Of a stretch of 64,000 nt of DNA, positions 42,969-51,516 are shown one piece after another. Numbering within the stretch: the first letter of the stretch is position 1; every line of letters starts with the position of its first letter. Both the position numbers and the translations under genes were made by a program. Source of the stretch: Clostridia bacterium (GTDB lineage: Bacteria; Bacillota; Clostridia; Lachnospirales; Anaerotignaceae); contig JALCQR010000010.1 in assembly GCA_022651385.1 (NCBI GenBank), positions 1 to 64,000 on the forward strand, in the 5' to 3' direction. The notes beneath the pieces are model-generated. The model was not told where the DNA came from and did no database searches. It saw only the letters and a program-made list of their open reading frames with translations.

Positions 42969-44315
42969 TCAGTTTTTAAAACTATGGATAGGCGCCGGTA
43001 TTCTTCCGCCCCTATTTATAAAATTATCGCATTTGAATCTGTTTACAGGCATTATCGGAGCATATCCCAAAAGTCCGCCGAACTCAACAAAATCTCCAAC
43101 ACTTTTTCCCGGTACAGGTATAAGCCTTACAGCAGTTGTTTTGCTGTTTATCATTCCTATTGCGGCTTCATCGGCAATTATTCCTGAAATAGTTGCAGAA
43201 GATGTATCTCCCGGTATGGCTATCATATCAAGCCCAACCGAACATACACATGTCATTGCTTCAAGTTTTTCAATAGTAAGAGCTCCCATTTTAGCAGCTT
43301 CAATCATTCCGCTGTCTTCGCTTACAGGTATAAAAGCGCCGCTTAGACCACCAACATAAGAGCTTGCCATAACGCCGCCTTTTTTTACATTGTCGTTTAG
43401 CATTGCAAGAGCGGCTGTAGTGCCCGGAGCTCCGGCTTCCTGAAGTCCCATTTCTTGGAATATTTCGGCAATGCTGTCACCAACAGCAGGAGTAGGTGCA
43501 AGAGAAAGGTCAATTATGCCGAAAGGTACATTAAGTCTTCTTGAAGCTTCCTGAGCCACAAGTTGTCCGACTCTTGTAATTTTAAATGCTGTTTTCTTTA
43601 TAGTCTCGCAAAGTGTCTCAAAATCTCTGCCTCTTACGTGCTCAAGTGCCTTTTTAACAACCCCGGGACCGCTTACGCCGACATTTATGACGCAGTCTTT
43701 TTCTCCAACGCCATGAAATGCCCCGGCCATAAAAGGGTTGTCCTCAACAGCATTGCAGAATACAACAAGCTTTGCGCATCCCAATACAGAGCTTTCCGAT
43801 GTTTCCCTTATTATTTGGCCCATTCTTTTTACTACATCCATATCAATACCGTTTCTTGATGTTCCCACATTTACCGATGAACAGACAAGGTCAGTCTGTG
43901 CCAAAGCCTGTGGAATTGAGTCTATAAGCTTTTTGTCACTTGGCGTACATCCTTTATGAACAAGGGCCGAAAAGCCTCCCAAAAAATTAACTCCGACATC
44001 TTTAGCTGCTCTGTCAAGTGTTTTTGCAACCGAAATATAATCCTTCGTATCACATCCGGCAGCCGCAATAGCTATAGGTGTTACTGAAATTCTTTTGTTT
44101 ACAATAGGTATACCAAGTTCAAACTCAAGGTCTTTTCCTACTTTAACTAAGTCTTTGGCTTTAGTAGTAATTTTATTATATATTTTTTCGTTAAACTTAT
44201 CTATGTCCGCGTCGGCGCAGTCTAAAAGGCTTATACCCATAGTAATAGTACGCACATCAAGGTTTGCGTTTTGAATCATAGAATTTGTTTCCAATATTTC
44301 ACCTGTTGAAATCAT
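42969..44315 (-). CDS. UPF0210 (PFL/DUF711) family protein
   Basis: 448 residues, matching the length of this highly conserved but functionally uncharacterised family. Typical segments: [10 protein letters not shown] at the start, [16 protein letters not shown] and [30 protein letters not shown], and [17 protein letters not shown] near the end. Always paired with the small ACT protein encoded 17 bases upstream, suggesting it responds to an amino acid. Cytoplasmic. Confidence 0.92.
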   Translation of the reverse strand: MISTGEILETNSMIQNANLDVRTITMGISLLDCADADIDKFNEKIYNKITTKAKDLVKVGKDLEFELGIPIVNKRISVTPIAIAAAGCDTKDYISVAKTLDRAAKDVGVNFLGGFSALVHKGCTPSDKKLIDSIPQALAQTDLVCSSVNVGTSRNGIDMDVVKRMGQIIRETSESSVLGCAKLVVFCNAVEDNPFMAGAFHGVGEKDCVINVGVSGPGVVKKALEHVRGRDFETLCETIKKTAFKITRVGQLVAQEASRRLNVPFGIIDLSLAPTPAVGDSIAEIFQEMGLQEAGAPGTTAALAMLNDNVKKGGVMASSYVGGLSGAFIPVSEDSGMIEAAKMGALTIEKLEAMTCVCSVGLDMIAIPGDTSSATISGIIADEAAIGMINSKTTAVRLIPVPGKSVGDFVEFGGLLGYAPIMPVNRFKCDNFINRGGRIPAPIHSFKN

Positions 44316-44332
44316 TGCTCAGCCTCCCAAAA

Positions 44333-44602
44333 TCAAATCCTGTGCATGCAGTCGAAAATACTTTCAAGCTGTATTCTTATTTCCACATCAATTTCTTTTC
44401 CTGCCTCACTGAGGCTTTTGGCAAGCTGATGGAAATTCTCAGCGCTGTTTGATATATCCACTATCATTATCATATTTAAATAATCTTTTATTATTGTTTC
44501 TGAAATATCCAATATATTTACATTTTTTTCAGAAAGCAGCGTGCATACTTTGCCAATGATGCCCATTTTATCTTTTCCAAGAACAGTAATGATACAATTC
44601 AT
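44333..44602 (-). CDS. UPF0237 ACT-domain protein
   Basis: 89 residues, a single ACT domain (ITVLGKDKMGIIGKVCTLLS, NILDISETIIKDYLNMIMIV). Such small ACT proteins bind amino acids and are conserved neighbours of UPF0210. The frame extends to 44641 but CAGGAGG precedes ATG 44602. Confidence 0.9.
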   Translation of the reverse strand: MNCIITVLGKDKMGIIGKVCTLLSEKNVNILDISETIIKDYLNMIMIVDISNSAENFHQLAKSLSEAGKEIDVEIRIQLESIFDCMHRI

Positions 44603-44706
44603 TTTTCTTCCTCCTGCTTGTATATTAAAGTAAAAAGCCACATGTTTTTAAATATAATAAAACATAATAGTTGAAACGTCAATGATAAAAAAAACACATA
44701 CTAACA

Positions 44707-44745
44707 AAAAAAGGCCTGAAATTACATGGATTTCAGGTCTTTTTG
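44707..44745 (-). terminator. Terminator of the amidohydrolase gene
   Basis: Minus-strand GACCTGAAAT / ATTTCAGGCC stem followed by seven T. Confidence 0.85.
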
Positions 44746-44756
44746 GTTACTTTGTA

Positions 44757-45485
44757 TTATAATCCTAAAAGCTTGGCTGCATTATTGTAAAAAACGTCAT
44801 GCTGGGCTTTTTCATCAAGTCCGCTTGTAATTACTTTTTGCATCTCTACTGTTGGATGATGGAAAGGCACGTCGGTGCCAAACATTATACGGTCTTTTCC
44901 AACTTTTTCATATGCTTCTTTTATTTTGCTGCCCATAGGCATGCCGCTCATTTCAAGATAAATGTTAGAAAAACGCTTTGCCATTTTTAAAGCAGCGTCA
45001 ATATAAACACCATGACCATGGCCCATGTGAATCATAACTGTTTTTACATTAGGATGCCTTTCAGCAAGCAATGCAATGCTCCAAGGCAGAGAATATGGAG
45101 GATGTCCGCTGTGTATAAAAACAGGTACATTGTATTTTTCGGCAAGGTCCATAAACGGATCTACAATTTCCTCATCGGCAACATAAGCATGCTGAAGCGG
45201 ATGAAGTTTTATACCCTTAAAATTTTCGTCTTTCAAATAGTGCTCCGCCATATCAAGAGATTTTTTCGCGTCAATAGGATTTGCAAAAACAGTAGGTATT
45301 ATCCTGTCCGGATATTTTTTATACGCGTCAAGCACATCCTCATTTGTAAGATGGTCAACACTGCATAGAACCGTTTTAACTATTTCATATTCATCCATTT
45401 GCTTTATAAGCTCTTCGATATTTATTCTAACATCTGCCCAGCCTCCAAACTCGCCTACATGGCAGTGAGCGTCTATTTTCTTCAT
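44757..45485 (-). CDS. Amidohydrolase-family (TIM-barrel) metal-dependent hydrolase
   Basis: 242 residues. Metal ligands: DAHCHVGEFG (HxH, residues 6-8), KLHPLQH (about 93-99), VFIHSGHPPYS (about 123), VMIHMGHGHG, and Asp in MFGTDVPFHHP. The subfamily resembles amidohydrolase_2 / ORF-like hydrolases of unknown substrate, such as TatD-like or 4-oxalomesaconate hydratase-type enzymes. It lies 15 bases downstream of an ECF transporter S component, in the same operon, so the transported compound may be the substrate. Confidence 0.82.
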   Translation of the reverse strand: MKKIDAHCHVGEFGGWADVRINIEELIKQMDEYEIVKTVLCSVDHLTNEDVLDAYKKYPDRIIPTVFANPIDAKKSLDMAEHYLKDENFKGIKLHPLQHAYVADEEIVDPFMDLAEKYNVPVFIHSGHPPYSLPWSIALLAERHPNVKTVMIHMGHGHGVYIDAALKMAKRFSNIYLEMSGMPMGSKIKEAYEKVGKDRIMFGTDVPFHHPTVEMQKVITSGLDEKAQHDVFYNNAAKLLGL

Positions 45486-45500
45486 ATTGCATTCGTCCTT

Positions 45501-46010
45501 TCACATTGTTTTAACTTTGCCGAGTATTCCGCTTGCGCCGAGAATAGCAACAAATATTGCTGCAATTACTATACCCGAAGCCGTCTGCAGGAGAAGCGGC
45601 GGAATATTAACTATAGCATTTGCTCTGCCGTAATAGAACCACTGAACCGCAGTATATCCTATTATCTGCATTATACCGCCGGCAACAGAGCCGACAATAT
45701 AGTTGTATTTAAATTTAGGCATTAATTTTTCAATGAAAATACCCATTGTAAAAGCCATAATAAATTTTATTATAAATGTAGGAAGTATCCATTGAGGATA
45801 GCCTCCGGCAAGGTCGGCCAAAGCAGCCCCAACACCGCCGGCAAACGCACCTCTTTTGCTGCCGAGTATTATTACTCCAATGAAAATCATACAGTCCCCA
45901 AGGTGAGTATATCCAAATAAGAGCGGTATTTTCAGAACATATGTGGCAAGAAAAACAAGTGCCGCCATTAGAGCTGTCTTAGTAATAATTTTAATATTCG
46001 CCTTTCCCAT
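45501..46010 (-). CDS. ECF transporter S component
   Basis: 169 residues, about five transmembrane helices. The family fingerprint is YTHLGDCMIFIGVIILGSKR (about residues 34-53) followed by GAALADLAGGYPQW. It captures a vitamin or precursor and works with energising EcfAA'T encoded elsewhere. The exact substrate cannot be read; relatives carry riboflavin, hydroxymethylpyrimidine or other small compounds. Strong AAGGAGAGGG ribosome site. Upstream region carries a palindrome at 46115-46136. Confidence 0.82.
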   Translation of the reverse strand: MGKANIKIITKTALMAALVFLATYVLKIPLLFGYTHLGDCMIFIGVIILGSKRGAFAGGVGAALADLAGGYPQWILPTFIIKFIMAFTMGIFIEKLMPKFKYNYIVGSVAGGIMQIIGYTAVQWFYYGRANAIVNIPPLLLQTASGIVIAAIFVAILGASGILGKVKTM

Positions 46011-46114
46011 AGAAACCCTCTCCTTGTTTTATAAAATACCTTTTCTCTTTTTTTGTTATGAACAAATGATAACATCGGCTATAATGAAAATCTATACGGA
46101 TACGGAAAAAACAT

Positions 46115-46136
46115 AGTATTGTACCCATACAATACT
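46115..46136. promoter_or_regulatory. Palindromic operator candidate between ECF S and EFR1 genes
   Basis: Perfect inverted repeat AGTATTGT, 6 bases, ACAATACT in the divergent promoter region. Another short palindrome, TGTTAT-9-ATAACA (46054-46074), lies before the ECF gene. Likely bound by a repressor or MerR-type activator; which protein is unknown. Confidence 0.5.
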
Positions 46137-46254
46137 GTTGTATATAATCATATCACTGTTAAAGATATGTTTATTTAATAGCAAAAAAAATAAATATATG
46201 ATATAATCATATTGTCGAAAAAATCATCATATTTTACGAAATGAGGGACAGAAA

Positions 46255-47067
46255 ATGAAAAATGTTTGTACGTTTTACTTTAGTGCTACAGGAACAACAG
46301 AGAAAATAGTAAATGCCATTGCCGACACAATTGCCGAAAAACTTGGTACAAATGTTGTTCCATATGATTTTACACTTCCAAAAGCAAGAAAAGAGCCGAA
46401 AACATTCACTGAAAACGATATAGTTATATGCGCCACCCCTACATATGCCGGACGTGTTCCAAATGTACTGCTTAAATATCTTGACACAGTTAAAGGAAAC
46501 GGTGCTCTTGCAGTGCCTGTAGTACTTTACGGCAACAGAAATTACGACGACTCACTTATTGAACTTAGAAACATTCTCGAAAAAGATGGTTTTCATACAA
46601 TAGCCGGAGGTGCCTTTGTAGGAGAGCATTCATTTTCATATACTCTTGCTGCCGGAAGACCTGACGAAAAAGATATAGCAGTTGCCAAAGAATTTGCGGC
46701 AAAAATAGCCGATAGAATACTTAACAACAATATACCTTCGTCTCCTTGCTATGTAAAAGGCAATGATCCTATAAGGCCGTATTATACGCCAAGAGACCGT
46801 AAAGGAAATCCTGTAAATATACTTAAAGTAAAGCCTCTTACAAGCGATAAATGCACTAATTGCGGTACCTGTGCAGCAGTATGTCCAATGGGTTCGATAA
46901 ATCCAGAAAATGTACGTGAATTTATAGGAATATGTATCAAATGCGGAGCATGTGTTAAAAAATGTCCTAAAGGCGCAAAATATTATGATGATCCAAAATA
47001 TTTATATCATAAAGAGGAATTGGAATTGGGATATACAAGAAGGGCCGAGCCTGAATATTTTATTTAA
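46255..47067 (+). CDS. EFR1-family flavodoxin-ferredoxin fusion protein
   Basis: 270 residues. N-terminal flavodoxin-like domain (FYFSATGTTEKIVNAIAD, TPTYAGRVPNVLLKYL) and C-terminal two-cluster ferredoxin: CTNCGTCAAVCPMG and CIKCGACVKKCPKG. EFR1 proteins are soluble electron-transfer proteins of clostridia with unknown partners. Ribosome site GAGGGA. It is divergent from the ECF S component gene, sharing the intergenic region with two palindromes. Confidence 0.9.
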   Translation: MKNVCTFYFSATGTTEKIVNAIADTIAEKLGTNVVPYDFTLPKARKEPKTFTENDIVICATPTYAGRVPNVLLKYLDTVKGNGALAVPVVLYGNRNYDDSLIELRNILEKDGFHTIAGGAFVGEHSFSYTLAAGRPDEKDIAVAKEFAAKIADRILNNNIPSSPCYVKGNDPIRPYYTPRDRKGNPVNILKVKPLTSDKCTNCGTCAAVCPMGSINPENVREFIGICIKCGACVKKCPKGAKYYDDPKYLYHKEELELGYTRRAEPEYFI

Positions 47068-47085
47068 AATAATTTAATACATATT

Positions 47086-47116
47086 GGCATGGGATTTTAT
47101 ATCCTGTGCCTTTTTT
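47086..47116 (+). terminator. Terminator of the EFR1 gene
   Basis: GGCATGGGAT / ATCCTGTGCC stem with a short AT loop followed by six T. Confidence 0.82.
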
Positions 47117-47282
47117 ATGTCAGTTATTAAATCCAAATCTAATGTGAAAAGATTAGTTTTTTTATAATCAATATTTTAAATTGTGATATTAATTCTTTAT
47201 TTATCTGTTTTGTTGTCGATAGGACATTATATAGATTATTGTATGTTATTATGGATTGCTATTTAGAGAGGGTGTGATTTTT

Positions 47283-47969
47283 ATGTCGATTTCCACAAAT
47301 TATGCGGATTCTTTACCTTTGTCATGGCAAAACAGCAGTGTTGCAAGTACAGGAATTTCAGCTTCAGATGATGTGGAAAAAATAGAAAAACAAATACAGG
47401 CAATAGAAAATGAAATTCTTGAAATTGAAAGCTCAAGTGATACCGACGGTTCCGCAGGCAGCCCAAGCAGCATAAGCGGGAGTTCGTCCGGTGACGACTC
47501 AATATTAAAATCTCTTGAAAAACAATTGGAAACGTTAAATGATGAGCTTAAAGTAGCTAAAACCAAAGCTTCGTCTTCTTCAAAAGCAAGTTCGGTTTCC
47601 AGTTCTCAGCAAAATTTCGACCAGTATATAAAAGGAACAGAAGAAGAATCAGCAGGAGTATATTCAGTTAAATCGAACGGTAAAGATGGCTATAATATTT
47701 CTTTTAAGCCTTACTCAGACAATACAAAAGAAGATACTTCTGCTGACAGTGTAAAGGAAAATGCTTCCGATAATGAAGAAATAAATAATGTTAAGTACAC
47801 AACGGATACTGATGATTCTGAAATTAAAACATTGAAAAATGAAAAGAAAGAACTTGAACAGCAGATTTCTCAGGCATCATCAAGCGGAAAAAGCGAAGAT
47901 GAAATAGAACAGCTTCAAAAACAGCTGTCTACAATTGAATCTGAATTAAACACAAAAGAAAGTGATTAA
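47283..47969 (+). CDS. Coiled-coil, Ser/Glu-rich hypothetical protein
   Basis: 228 residues. Two predicted coiled coils (EKIEKQIQAIENEILEIES; EIEQLQKQLSTIESELNT) flank Ser/Asp-rich low-complexity linkers. The start SISTNYADSLPLS is unlike a signal peptide; the protein may be cytoplasmic or secreted without a classical signal. It resembles FlxA-like coiled-coil proteins only in general character; function not recognised. AGAGGGTG precedes the ATG at 47283; a longer frame begins at 47256 without a ribosome site. Confidence 0.72.
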   Translation: MSISTNYADSLPLSWQNSSVASTGISASDDVEKIEKQIQAIENEILEIESSSDTDGSAGSPSSISGSSSGDDSILKSLEKQLETLNDELKVAKTKASSSSKASSVSSSQQNFDQYIKGTEEESAGVYSVKSNGKDGYNISFKPYSDNTKEDTSADSVKENASDNEEINNVKYTTDTDDSEIKTLKNEKKELEQQISQASSSGKSEDEIEQLQKQLSTIESELNTKESD

Positions 47970-48009
47970 TTTTTTTATGCCAAGAAACAAAAAAAGTATG
48001 ATTTTTATA

Positions 48010-48066
48010 TTAATTCTATAAAACAGCAGGTAATGATTATCATTGCCTGCTGTTTTATAGAATTAA
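48010..48066. terminator. 57-bp near-perfect palindrome, bidirectional terminator
   Basis: Arms of 28 bases (48010-48037 and 48039-48066) match at 27 positions around one central base. GC core GCAGG/CCTGC, AT outer part. It lies between convergent genes and can fold identically on either strand. Confidence 0.78.
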
Positions 48067-48093
48067 TAGTTTAAAATAAAAAAGCTTTATAAA

Positions 48094-49563
48094 TTATGCT
48101 TCTTCTGCATGGAAGAAATTGTTTATTAAATCTATAATCTCAATTGTCTTTCCTACAGGTTTTGTTACAAGGCTTACAATAACAAATACTACTAAGGCAA
48201 CCGCAAGCCCCCAAAAGCCGCCCATAAAACCAAGTGGGCTTTTAACAACGAATGTTGTAATTAACATTGTTGCCTCGCCTATAAGTATGCTGCTTAAAGC
48301 AGCCTGCGGCGTAGATTTTTTCCAGTAAACACCGCCAATCATAGCCGGGGCAAGAGCCGCAACGCCTCCGTTTGCCAAAGCAAGAATGTTGCTTATCATT
48401 CCCGGCTTCATAAGAGCAACCACAACCGATAAAAGGCCGAAAATAAGAGTTGCAATTTTTGCTACTTTATACTGTTCATAATCTGAGGCATCTTTTTTAA
48501 TGTATGTTTTGTAAACATCCGTTGATACCATAGAGCTTACAGCATGAAGCTGCGAATCGCCTGTTGACATTGAAGCGGCCAATGCTCCCGATATAATAAG
48601 CGCTGCAAACACAACAGGTGTATATTTAAGAAGCATTTCAGGAAAAACCGTATCAGGTGATGCCATATTCGGCATAAGAATATTTCCTATCATTCCAATT
48701 GCCGGTGTAAACACATAAATTGAGGTCAGATAAATTGCTGAAAATACGGATGACCATTTTAAAACTTTCAGAGATTTTCCAGAGAAAAACCTTAATGTTA
48801 CATGCGGAAACATCATCATGCCTATGGTTATTATAACCCATCTTGAAATCCAGTCCTGAGGTGTAACAACTCCGGCAGGTCCCGGAAGTGTCAAAAGTTT
48901 TGGGAACTGATTAAATACCGCTTCATAAGCAGCATTAACACTTCCGAAATTTTTGTTTATAATGATATATGAGCCTATAACCATACCTATCCACATAAAT
49001 ACGCCTTGAGCAGCATCCGTTATCGCAACGCCTTTCATTCCGCCCAGCCAAACAAGTATAATCATTATTGCAAAAAATACTATCGTACCGAAAGCATAGT
49101 TTAATTGTCCTCCGCTTATAACTTGGAAAATATATCCGGAGCCTATTGCTTGCATTGCAACATAAGGAACCGTAAACATTAGTGCAATTATAGTAACAAT
49201 AAGGCCTATAAATTTATTTTGGTAAACGTCTCCTATATACTGCGCCATTGATATATACCCCTGAGTTTTTCCCAAAAGCCAGAATCTGCGCCCTATTATC
49301 CAAAACAGAACACCTGGGAAAACTGTCCATATACCGTTAACCCACCAGCCGACACCGTTTTTGTAAACAAATCCGGATGCACCAAGAAACGCATATGAAC
49401 TGTGGTATGTAGCACTGAATGTAAGTGTAAGGACAAACACACCAAGCGAACTGCTTGCTGTAGCAAAATCTTTTATATTTTTCTTATCCTGCTTGGAAGC
49501 GTAAAAAGCAATGCCTAAAAGTGACAGTGTATAAAGCCCCAAAATAATAATACCAATATTCAT
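48094..49563 (-). CDS. Sodium:solute symporter (SSS family)
   Basis: 489 residues, about 13 transmembrane segments. SSS hallmarks: FSATYHSSYAFLGASGFVYK early, GGMKGVAITDAAQGVFMWIG (the SSS core motif) and ISGALAASMSTGDSQLHAVS. Similar to pantothenate or proline symporters; the substrate is unknown. It follows a small membrane protein by three bases and, with a creatininase-type hydrolase, forms an operon that probably imports and hydrolyses an amide compound such as creatinine. Confidence 0.9.
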   Translation of the reverse strand: MNIGIIILGLYTLSLLGIAFYASKQDKKNIKDFATASSSLGVFVLTLTFSATYHSSYAFLGASGFVYKNGVGWWVNGIWTVFPGVLFWIIGRRFWLLGKTQGYISMAQYIGDVYQNKFIGLIVTIIALMFTVPYVAMQAIGSGYIFQVISGGQLNYAFGTIVFFAIMIILVWLGGMKGVAITDAAQGVFMWIGMVIGSYIIINKNFGSVNAAYEAVFNQFPKLLTLPGPAGVVTPQDWISRWVIITIGMMMFPHVTLRFFSGKSLKVLKWSSVFSAIYLTSIYVFTPAIGMIGNILMPNMASPDTVFPEMLLKYTPVVFAALIISGALAASMSTGDSQLHAVSSMVSTDVYKTYIKKDASDYEQYKVAKIATLIFGLLSVVVALMKPGMISNILALANGGVAALAPAMIGGVYWKKSTPQAALSSILIGEATMLITTFVVKSPLGFMGGFWGLAVALVVFVIVSLVTKPVGKTIEIIDLINNFFHAEEA

Positions 49564-49566
49564 ATG

Positions 49567-49827
49567 TTACCCCTCCTTTTTGATGTTTTTAAATTGTTTT
49601 TCGTCATAATCTTTTTTCCATGATTTAATTTTTAAAGCACCTATAAGAAAAGCAACAATTGCAACTATATACCATATATTGAGCCAAATAAGCATTGTAG
49701 GCCAGCCTGACATAATAGGATTATTTATACAATAATCATTAACTATGTTTATAACAGGCGGATTAACCATAATAAGCACAAGTATAAAAACACCGCATAA
49801 TATTTTTTCGCCTTTAGATAATTTCAT
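49567..49827 (-). CDS. Small membrane protein, symporter companion
   Basis: 86 residues with two hydrophobic helices (about residues 9-28 and 45-64), resembling the DUF3311-like small partners of SSS transporters. Located directly upstream of the symporter gene (3-base gap), so probably a structural or assembly partner. AGGGGGG ribosome site. Confidence 0.75.
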   Translation of the reverse strand: MKLSKGEKILCGVFILVLIMVNPPVINIVNDYCINNPIMSGWPTMLIWLNIWYIVAIVAFLIGALKIKSWKKDYDEKQFKNIKKEG

Positions 49828-49854
49828 AAAAATCCCCCCTTTGAAGTGAGCACT

Positions 49855-50625
49855 TTATTCCTCTTGAAGATTTTCTATTACTTTTACAAGATTTTTCACA
49901 AGATAATCGTGGTAAATCTTACCTTTTTGTACATCGGCCTTAGTCGGTTCACCTGTTGTTCCTCCGGCAATAGAGGCATTTTTTCTTGCGCTTTCCATAG
50001 AGCTTGGCACATAGCATAAAGTGTCATGGGTAAATGCAGGATCTACGGAATATAATTCCTGTGGTTTTATAGGATTGTCTTTGGCTTTCTCCAGATGAAC
50101 CATTTCCGGAAATTTATACATCATATGGCTTGTCTCAACTTCTTCAGCATGTCCTACTTCACCGAAGCCAAGCTGTCCGACAATGTCCTTAGACATATAT
50201 GCCGGGTCAAAAATTTTTACAACTACATCAAGATTGCTTTGTGCCCTTTGTGCCGCTATCTGCATCCAAATCACATTTACAATACGGTGTCCGTTAAGAA
50301 GAATTACTTTTTTAACACCATGAGCCGCCAAAGATGAAATAATATCATATGTTAAATCAATAAGCACTTCAGGTCTTATTGTAATTGTCCCCGGCAAAAC
50401 CATGTGGTGGGGACTCCAGCCAAACCAAACCGGCGGAACAATTATGGCACCTGTTTCTTTAGCCGCATCTTCCGCAAGTGTAATGGCAACATAAGTGTCA
50501 GTTCCTATCGGGAGATGATATCCATGCTGCTCAACACTTCCTATAGGTATAATAGCTACACCTTTACTGCTTTTAATAAGTTCTTTAGCTTCCTGCCAAC
50601 TTTTTGTCTGTAAATAATTGTCCAT
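49855..50625 (-). CDS. Creatininase-family amidohydrolase
   Basis: 256 residues. The metal site SVEQHGYHLPIGTD (about residues 30-43) and GHAEEVETSHMMYKFPE (about 168-184) are diagnostic for creatinine amidohydrolase and related enzymes (for example MftE-like). It hydrolyses a cyclic amide or peptide bond; the symporter in the same operon suggests uptake of the substrate. First gene of the operon; AGGAGGTG ribosome site. Confidence 0.88.
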   Translation of the reverse strand: MDNYLQTKSWQEAKELIKSSKGVAIIPIGSVEQHGYHLPIGTDTYVAITLAEDAAKETGAIIVPPVWFGWSPHHMVLPGTITIRPEVLIDLTYDIISSLAAHGVKKVILLNGHRIVNVIWMQIAAQRAQSNLDVVVKIFDPAYMSKDIVGQLGFGEVGHAEEVETSHMMYKFPEMVHLEKAKDNPIKPQELYSVDPAFTHDTLCYVPSSMESARKNASIAGGTTGEPTKADVQKGKIYHDYLVKNLVKVIENLQEE

Positions 50626-50683
50626 ACAAGCACCTCCTAAAAAATTAATTTTATAGATTTTAAAAAATTCCGGAATATTAATA

Positions 50684-50719
50684 AAAAAAGTGGCTCAGGC
50701 AAAAAGCCTTCACCACTTT
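50684..50719 (-). terminator. Leader hairpin upstream of the creatininase operon
   Basis: Minus-strand AAAGTGG / CCACTTT stem with inner AAGGC/GCCT pairing, followed by seven T. It lies between the divergent promoter region and the operon start, so it may attenuate transcription. Confidence 0.6.
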
Positions 50720-50757
50720 GTGTTAACGCCATTATATGTCTAAAAATCCAAAATAAC

Positions 50758-50773
50758 TGTGTTACAGAACACA
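50758..50773. promoter_or_regulatory. Crp/Fnr-type operator
   Basis: Perfect 16-bp palindrome TGTGTT-ACAG-AACACA in the divergent region between the Crp/Fnr gene and the creatininase operon. The half sites match the general TGTGnnnnnnCACA shape used by Crp/Fnr regulators, the family encoded by the adjacent gene. Confidence 0.62.
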
Positions 50774-50840
50774 TATTAAAAAATTATATTGAAATTTTTT
50801 GAAAAATATTATATTTTTTTGTTATTGGGAGGTGAAATAT

Positions 50841-51497
50841 ATGGACAAAAGCAGAATTGAAACATACAGAGAAGAAATTTATAAATACTTTTGCGGCAAA
50901 GGCACAACAGTTCATTATAAAAAGCGAAGCATAGTAGACAGCTCACATACGGTTTCACAATATATTTACCTTGTCAAAAGCGGCTGTATAGAACAGAATT
51001 TTATAGATTACAACGGCAATGAAAAAATATTGCTTTTGCTTAAAAAAGGAGATTTGTTCGGCGAAATAACATATTTTAACGGTGACAACAATCAAGTAAT
51101 AACCAAAGCAGTAGCCGACAGCGAGCTTGAAAAAATACCCGTAAACGTTTTCGAACAGATATCGTTTCAAAACCCAATGATTAATTATTATATAAATTTA
51201 ATGCTTTCAAATAAGTTCCGCATAGTTATGGCACAGTTAAAAGACTCGTCATTTTGCGATGCCGAAGACAGGCTTAAAAACCTTCTTATTCGCCTCTCTT
51301 ATCAGCAGGGTGAGAAAGTCAAAAACGGCATAAAAATACCTCACCATTTTACTCATGAAGATTTGGCTCAAATGATTTCATCAACAAGGAGCACTGTAAC
51401 ACGAAAACTCAAAGTTCTTGAAAAAAAGGGAGTCATCGAAATCAAAAAAAATATAATTGTAAAAAATACCGAGCAAAATAAAAACGTGCGGCAATAA
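50841..51497 (+). CDS. Crp/Fnr-family transcriptional regulator
   Basis: 218 residues. cNMP-binding-like beta barrel (FCGKGTTVHYKKRSIVDS, GDLFGEITYFNGDNN) and a winged HTH (HEDLAQMISSTRSTVTRKLK). There is no N-terminal Cys cluster, so it is not an FNR-type Fe-S sensor; it likely binds a small molecule. The ATG at 50841 has GGGAGGTG; an earlier ATG (50799) is in AT-rich sequence without a site. It is divergent from the creatininase operon and probably controls it through the palindrome at 50758-50773. Confidence 0.88.
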   Translation: MDKSRIETYREEIYKYFCGKGTTVHYKKRSIVDSSHTVSQYIYLVKSGCIEQNFIDYNGNEKILLLLKKGDLFGEITYFNGDNNQVITKAVADSELEKIPVNVFEQISFQNPMINYYINLMLSNKFRIVMAQLKDSSFCDAEDRLKNLLIRLSYQQGEKVKNGIKIPHHFTHEDLAQMISSTRSTVTRKLKVLEKKGVIEIKKNIIVKNTEQNKNVRQ

Positions 51498-51513
51498 TGT
51501 CACACGTTTTATT
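51479..51513. terminator. Bidirectional terminator, Crp/Fnr / SPOCS genes
   Basis: AAAACGTG (51481-51488) / CACGTTTT (51503-51510) stem between convergent genes. Confidence 0.75.
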
Positions 51514-51516
51514 TTA

